Shown one piece after another: positions 53,891 to 56,333 of a stretch of DNA of 56,333 bases. The stretch's first letter is position 1; every line of letters starts with the position of its first letter. The position numbers and the translations under genes are program-made. Below the pieces are notes generated by a model. That model worked only from the letters and a program-made list of their open reading frames with translations. It was not told the DNA's origin and ran no database searches. The DNA lies in assembly GCA_949282215.1 (NCBI GenBank), contig CASDPF010000018.1, positions 1-56,333 on the forward strand. The letters are read 5' to 3'. Source of the DNA: an uncultured bacterium (GTDB lineage Bacteria > Cyanobacteriota > Vampirovibrionia > Gastranaerophilales > Gastranaerophilaceae).

Positions 53891-54595
53891 ATGTTGGATC
53901 GTATACAAATTACAAAAGAAGTAGAAGAAATGTGCTGCGTAAGACGCGGTGTAAAAGGTGAACCTGCTCCTATCCCTCAAGAAGGTGAATGGACAAAGTC
54001 TAAAGAAATTAAAGATATTTCAGGCTTGACTCACGGGTGCGGATGTTGTGCACCTCAACAAGGTACTTGTAAATTAACTCTTAATGTTAAAAACGGTATC
54101 ATTCAAGAAGCTTTGGTAGAAACATTAGGTTGTTCAGGTATGACTCACTCAGCTGCTATGGCTGCTGAAATTCTTCCTGGTAAAACTTTATTGGAAGCTT
54201 TAAATACTGACCTTGTTTGTGATGCTATTAACGTTGCAATGAGAGAATTATTCTTGCAAATCGTTTACGGACGTACTCAAACAGCTTTCTCAGAAGGCGG
54301 ACTTCCTGTAGGTGCAGGACTTGAAGATTTAGGTAAAGGTCTTCGTTCTCAAGTTGGTACTATTTTCTCAACTAAACAAAAAGGCCCTAGATATTTGGAA
54401 GTTGCTGAAGGTTATGTTCTTGAACTTGGCTTGGATAAAAATGATGAAATCATTGGTTATAAGTTTGTTCACTTGGGCAAATTTATGGAAGCTGTTAAAA
54501 AAGGCGTAGACCCTAAAGAAGCTTTGGAAAAATTCACAGGTACTTACGGCAGATTTGCCGACGCTGTTAAAAAGATTGATCCTAGAAAAGAATAG
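53891..54595 (+). CDS. NifU-like iron-sulfur cluster assembly scaffold protein
   Basis: A 234-residue protein with a NifU/IscU-like core: THGCGCCAPQQGTC near residue 47 and ETLGCSGMTHSAAMAAEIL near residue 78, the cysteine-bearing segments expected to hold a nascent Fe-S cluster. The C-terminal part with GPRYLEVAEGYVLELGLDKN is characteristic of the variant found next to GGGtGRT proteins in anaerobes. AAGGGAG precedes the start. The partner gene begins 77 nt downstream. Likely role: Fe-S biogenesis, relevant to the many Fe-S enzymes here. Confidence 0.85.
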   Translation: MLDRIQITKEVEEMCCVRRGVKGEPAPIPQEGEWTKSKEIKDISGLTHGCGCCAPQQGTCKLTLNVKNGIIQEALVETLGCSGMTHSAAMAAEILPGKTLLEALNTDLVCDAINVAMRELFLQIVYGRTQTAFSEGGLPVGAGLEDLGKGLRSQVGTIFSTKQKGPRYLEVAEGYVLELGLDKNDEIIGYKFVHLGKFMEAVKKGVDPKEALEKFTGTYGRFADAVKKIDPRKE

Positions 54596-54671
54596 GTCAT
54601 CTGGTCAATCCGCACAAATTCATTTAGCGGAATTAGTTATGTAAACAAAATTAATTAAAGAGGAAATAAAA

Positions 54672-55676
54672 ATGGCTATTAAATTTGAAGGACAAGACAG
54701 ACGTCAGGCTAAATTAAACAAAATTTTGCCTGAGTATGGTTTCAAATCTTTAGAAGATGCTAAAGCTTTATGCGATTCTAAAGGTGTTAACGTTGATGAA
54801 ATCGTTAAAGGAATTCAGCCTATCGCATTTGAAAATGCTGTATGGGCTTATACATTAGGTGCAGCTATTGCAATTAAAAAAGAAGCTAAAGATGCTGCTG
54901 AAGCTGCAACTTATATAGGTGAAGGTTTGCAAGCATTTTGTGTACCAGGTTCAGTAGGTGACACAAGAAAAGTAGGCTTGGGCCATGGTAACTTAGCTGC
55001 TATGTTGTTAAGAGAAGAAACAAAATGTTTCTGTTTCTTAGCAGGTCACGAATCTTTTGCAGCTGCTGAAGGTGCTATCGGTATTGCAAGAAATGCTAAC
55101 AAAGTAAGAAAAGAACCATTAAGAGTTATCTTGAACGGTCTTGGAAAAGATGCTGCTTACATTATTTCAAGAATTAACGGTTTCACTTCAGTAGAAACAA
55201 AATATGATTACAAAACAGGCGAATTAAAAATCGTTAAAGAACAACCTTTCTCAGACGGTGAAAGAGCAAAAGTAAAATGCTACGGTGCTGATGATGTATC
55301 AGAAGGTGTTGCAATTATGATTCATGAAGGTGTTGATGTATCTATTACAGGTAATTCAACTAACCCAACTCGTTTCCAACACCCTGTAGCTGGTACTTAC
55401 AAAAAATGGTGCTTTGAAAATGACAGAAAATACTTCTCAGTAGCATCAGGCGGTGGTACAGGAAGAACTCTTCACCCTGATAACGTAGCTGCAGGTCCTG
55501 CTTCATACGGTATGACAGATACTATGGGAAGAATGCACGGCGATGCTCAGTTTGCCGGTTCTTCATCAGTTCCTGCTCACGTAGAAATGATGGGTATTAT
55601 CGGTATGGGTAACAACCCTATGGTTGGTGCCAGCGTAGCTGTAGCTGTAGCTGTTGCAGGTGCTTTAGCTAAGTAA
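54672..55676 (+). CDS. GGGtGRT family protein
   Basis: A 334-residue member of the family named for its SGGGTGRT motif, seen here in SVASGGGTGRTLHPDNVAAG (about residues 257-276). Other conserved blocks are GLGHGNLAAMLLREETKCFCF and the C-terminal FAGSSSVPAHVEMMG. The family has no settled biochemical function and is nearly always adjacent to the NifU-like scaffold gene, as here. AGAGGAAA precedes the ATG. Confidence 0.9.
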   Translation: MAIKFEGQDRRQAKLNKILPEYGFKSLEDAKALCDSKGVNVDEIVKGIQPIAFENAVWAYTLGAAIAIKKEAKDAAEAATYIGEGLQAFCVPGSVGDTRKVGLGHGNLAAMLLREETKCFCFLAGHESFAAAEGAIGIARNANKVRKEPLRVILNGLGKDAAYIISRINGFTSVETKYDYKTGELKIVKEQPFSDGERAKVKCYGADDVSEGVAIMIHEGVDVSITGNSTNPTRFQHPVAGTYKKWCFENDRKYFSVASGGGTGRTLHPDNVAAGPASYGMTDTMGRMHGDAQFAGSSSVPAHVEMMGIIGMGNNPMVGASVAVAVAVAGALAK

Positions 55677-55700
55677 GCTTAATCCGAAAGTATAGAAATA

Positions 55701-55730
55701 AAAAAGCCTCCAATTTTTGGAGGCTTTTTT
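55701..55730. terminator. Bidirectional intrinsic terminator
   Basis: AAAAAGCCTCCAA / TTGGAGGCTTTTT with a 3-nt loop between the convergent ends of the GGGtGRT gene and the HTH gene at 55730. Confidence 0.87.
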
Positions 55731-55936
55731 TAAATTTCTGTAAAATCTATTTTGTAACCTAAAATACCTGCTATTAATTCTAATTCATTTACGGTTAGTG
55801 TGTTCCTTACAAGTTTGCCGTTAATACTGCCTCTAGTATACTTTTTGCCGCTGATTTCTGTCATTTTATCAGCTAATTTTTTATAGTCATATTGTTTCAA
55901 GGCTAACCAATAGTTAATTTGTGCTCTTATGTTCAT
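55730..55936 (-). CDS. Small HTH-like protein, 68 aa (possibly DUF6471-like)
   Basis: A 68-residue protein: INYWLALKQYDYKKLADKM, a basic loop with TRGSINGKLVRN, then LTVNELELIAGILGYKIDF. The layout fits a small XRE-like DNA-binding protein, close in pattern to DUF6471 proteins, though I cannot confirm this. It lies divergent to the frameshifted XRE gene at 56040. Confidence 0.7.
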   Translation of the reverse strand: MNIRAQINYWLALKQYDYKKLADKMTEISGKKYTRGSINGKLVRNTLTVNELELIAGILGYKIDFTEI

Positions 55937-56006
55937 TTTTCCATTATATTAAAGTTGACAAAATAATAAAATGATTTATTACATTGTATGTATTCGTATT
56001 TTTTAA

Positions 56007-56018
56007 TACTAATTAGTA
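56007..56018. promoter_or_regulatory. Palindrome upstream of the frameshifted XRE gene
   Basis: TACTAATTAGTA is a perfect 12-bp palindrome 22 nt upstream of ATG 56040. It shares CTAAT/ATTAG half-sites with the spacer of the prepilin promoter at 24490-24518. Confidence 0.45.
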
Positions 56019-56039
56019 CTAAATTGTACAGAAAAATAT

Positions 56040-56245
56040 ATGAAAAATTTAAAAATCTTACGTATTAAAAAAAATATATCAATTAAAGATTTAGCTAAGG
56101 CAACTCAAATTCCGGAAAAACTCTTGTGAATTTAGAAAACGGAGTTGCAGAGGGGATTTCTTTTGATTATCTTAATCGAATTTGTTATGTTTTAGGAGTA
56201 CTCAGTGTAAATGAGATTTTGGGTTATTCAGATAAAGAAATTTAA
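56040..56245 (+). pseudogene. XRE-family gene with one-base frameshift
   Basis: Starts MKNLKILRIKKNISIKDLAK and reads as a Cro/CI-type helix-turn-helix, but stops at TGA after 29 residues. Adding one A to the A run at 56116-56120 restores IPEKTLVNLENGVAEG and a full protein of about 68 residues ending at TAA 56245. It is a real mutation or a homopolymer miscount. It sits directly upstream of leader copy 5, so it may have controlled that prepilin. Confidence 0.7.
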
Positions 56246-56333
56246 AGGACTTCAAAAATATACAAAAATATGTTATAATAATTATACGAATAAACGAAGG
56301 AGGAATGTATGCAAAAACTGCAAATAGATAGAA
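56246..56333 (+). repeat. Prepilin leader repeat, copy 5 (truncated by the window end)
   Basis: Extended -10 TGTTATAAT (TATAAT 56274-56279), GAAGGAGG and ORF from ATG 56309 (MQKLQIDR). It is nearly identical to copy 2 over the promoter. The window ends just before where the G run should be, consistent with an assembly break at a repeated homopolymer. Confidence 0.8.

Noticed and set aside
1-56333. CRISPR array, tRNA or rRNA genes, insertion sequence or integrase
   Set aside because: No regularly spaced direct repeats, cloverleaf-like sequences, rRNA signatures, transposase or integrase motifs were seen. The only dispersed repeats are the prepilin leaders and their conserved gene starts.

Overview
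The window is AT-rich chromosomal DNA of an anaerobic, Gram-negative-type bacterium. The evidence is two distinct [FeFe]-hydrogenases plus the maturase HydF, a 2-oxoacid:ferredoxin oxidoreductase, pyruvate phosphate dikinase, a B12-dependent (class II) ribonucleotide reductase, the GGGtGRT/NifU-like pair, a complete RND efflux operon with an outer-membrane TolC, and many type IV prepilin-like genes starting K-K-K-(K/N)-A-FTLAEVLITLGIIG. This mix best fits a gut, non-photosynthetic cyanobacterial relative (Gastranaerophilales / Vampirovibrionia, formerly Melainabacteria). That placement is inference; the window has no rRNA to confirm it.

Layout. 1-258: 3' end of a prepilin-like gene. 307-6045: a hydrogen/redox-sensing block on the minus strand, with a group B [FeFe]-hydrogenase, two small NuoE-like [2Fe-2S] proteins, a SpoIIE-type phosphatase and a PAS-containing sensory hydrogenase (HydS type). 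6100-8149: two prepilin-like genes, each behind a repeated leader. 8159-9692: hydF and rpsO. 9828-10773: small unknown genes. 10872-16669: RND efflux operon. 16742-18066: rdgB and uppS. 18118-19893: surface-polysaccharide genes. 19972-23202: an unknown membrane-anchored protein and nrdJ. 23416-25159: a frameshifted leader-linked prepilin and a second prepilin. 25218-29389: symporter and ileS. 29438-31131: prepilin, small HTH genes and an AbrB-type protein. 31160-38099: a FAD-linked oxidase translationally coupled to a 1855-residue coiled-coil protein. 38271-40959: 2-oxoacid:ferredoxin oxidoreductase. 41134-44599: small genes and ppdK. 44682-45685: prepilin/XRE divergent pair. 45843-50293: ispD, thiL, a GAF-GGDEF-HD protein and a ROK kinase. 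50351-52862: leader-linked prepilin and a secreted GH13 protein. 52904-55676: an unknown membrane protein, NifU-like scaffold and GGGtGRT protein. 55730-56333: small HTH genes and a fifth leader, cut off just before its G tract.

The most interesting element is the leader repeat of about 200 nt, with four complete copies and one truncated copy. Each complete copy has an extended -10 or TATAAT-like promoter, a short ORF with a strong Shine-Dalgarno site (M-Q-K-x-x-I-D-R-I), a run of 11-12 G inside that ORF, a second reading frame open in every copy that can be reached only by a one-base shift on the G run, an invariant CCTCCG that can pair with the CGGAGG ribosome-binding site of the downstream prepilin, and a CCGTG/CACGG hairpin. 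It looks like a phase-variable, frameshift-dependent or attenuation-type control module for a family of surface prepilins. Other prepilin genes in the window lack this leader, and two of these are instead divergently paired with small XRE regulators flanked by inverted-repeat operators.

Three genes here (7414-8149, 23652-24369, 56040-56245) are each broken by one base in a short homopolymer. Homopolymer accuracy of the assembly must therefore be checked before biological weight is placed on these frameshifts or on exact G-run lengths.
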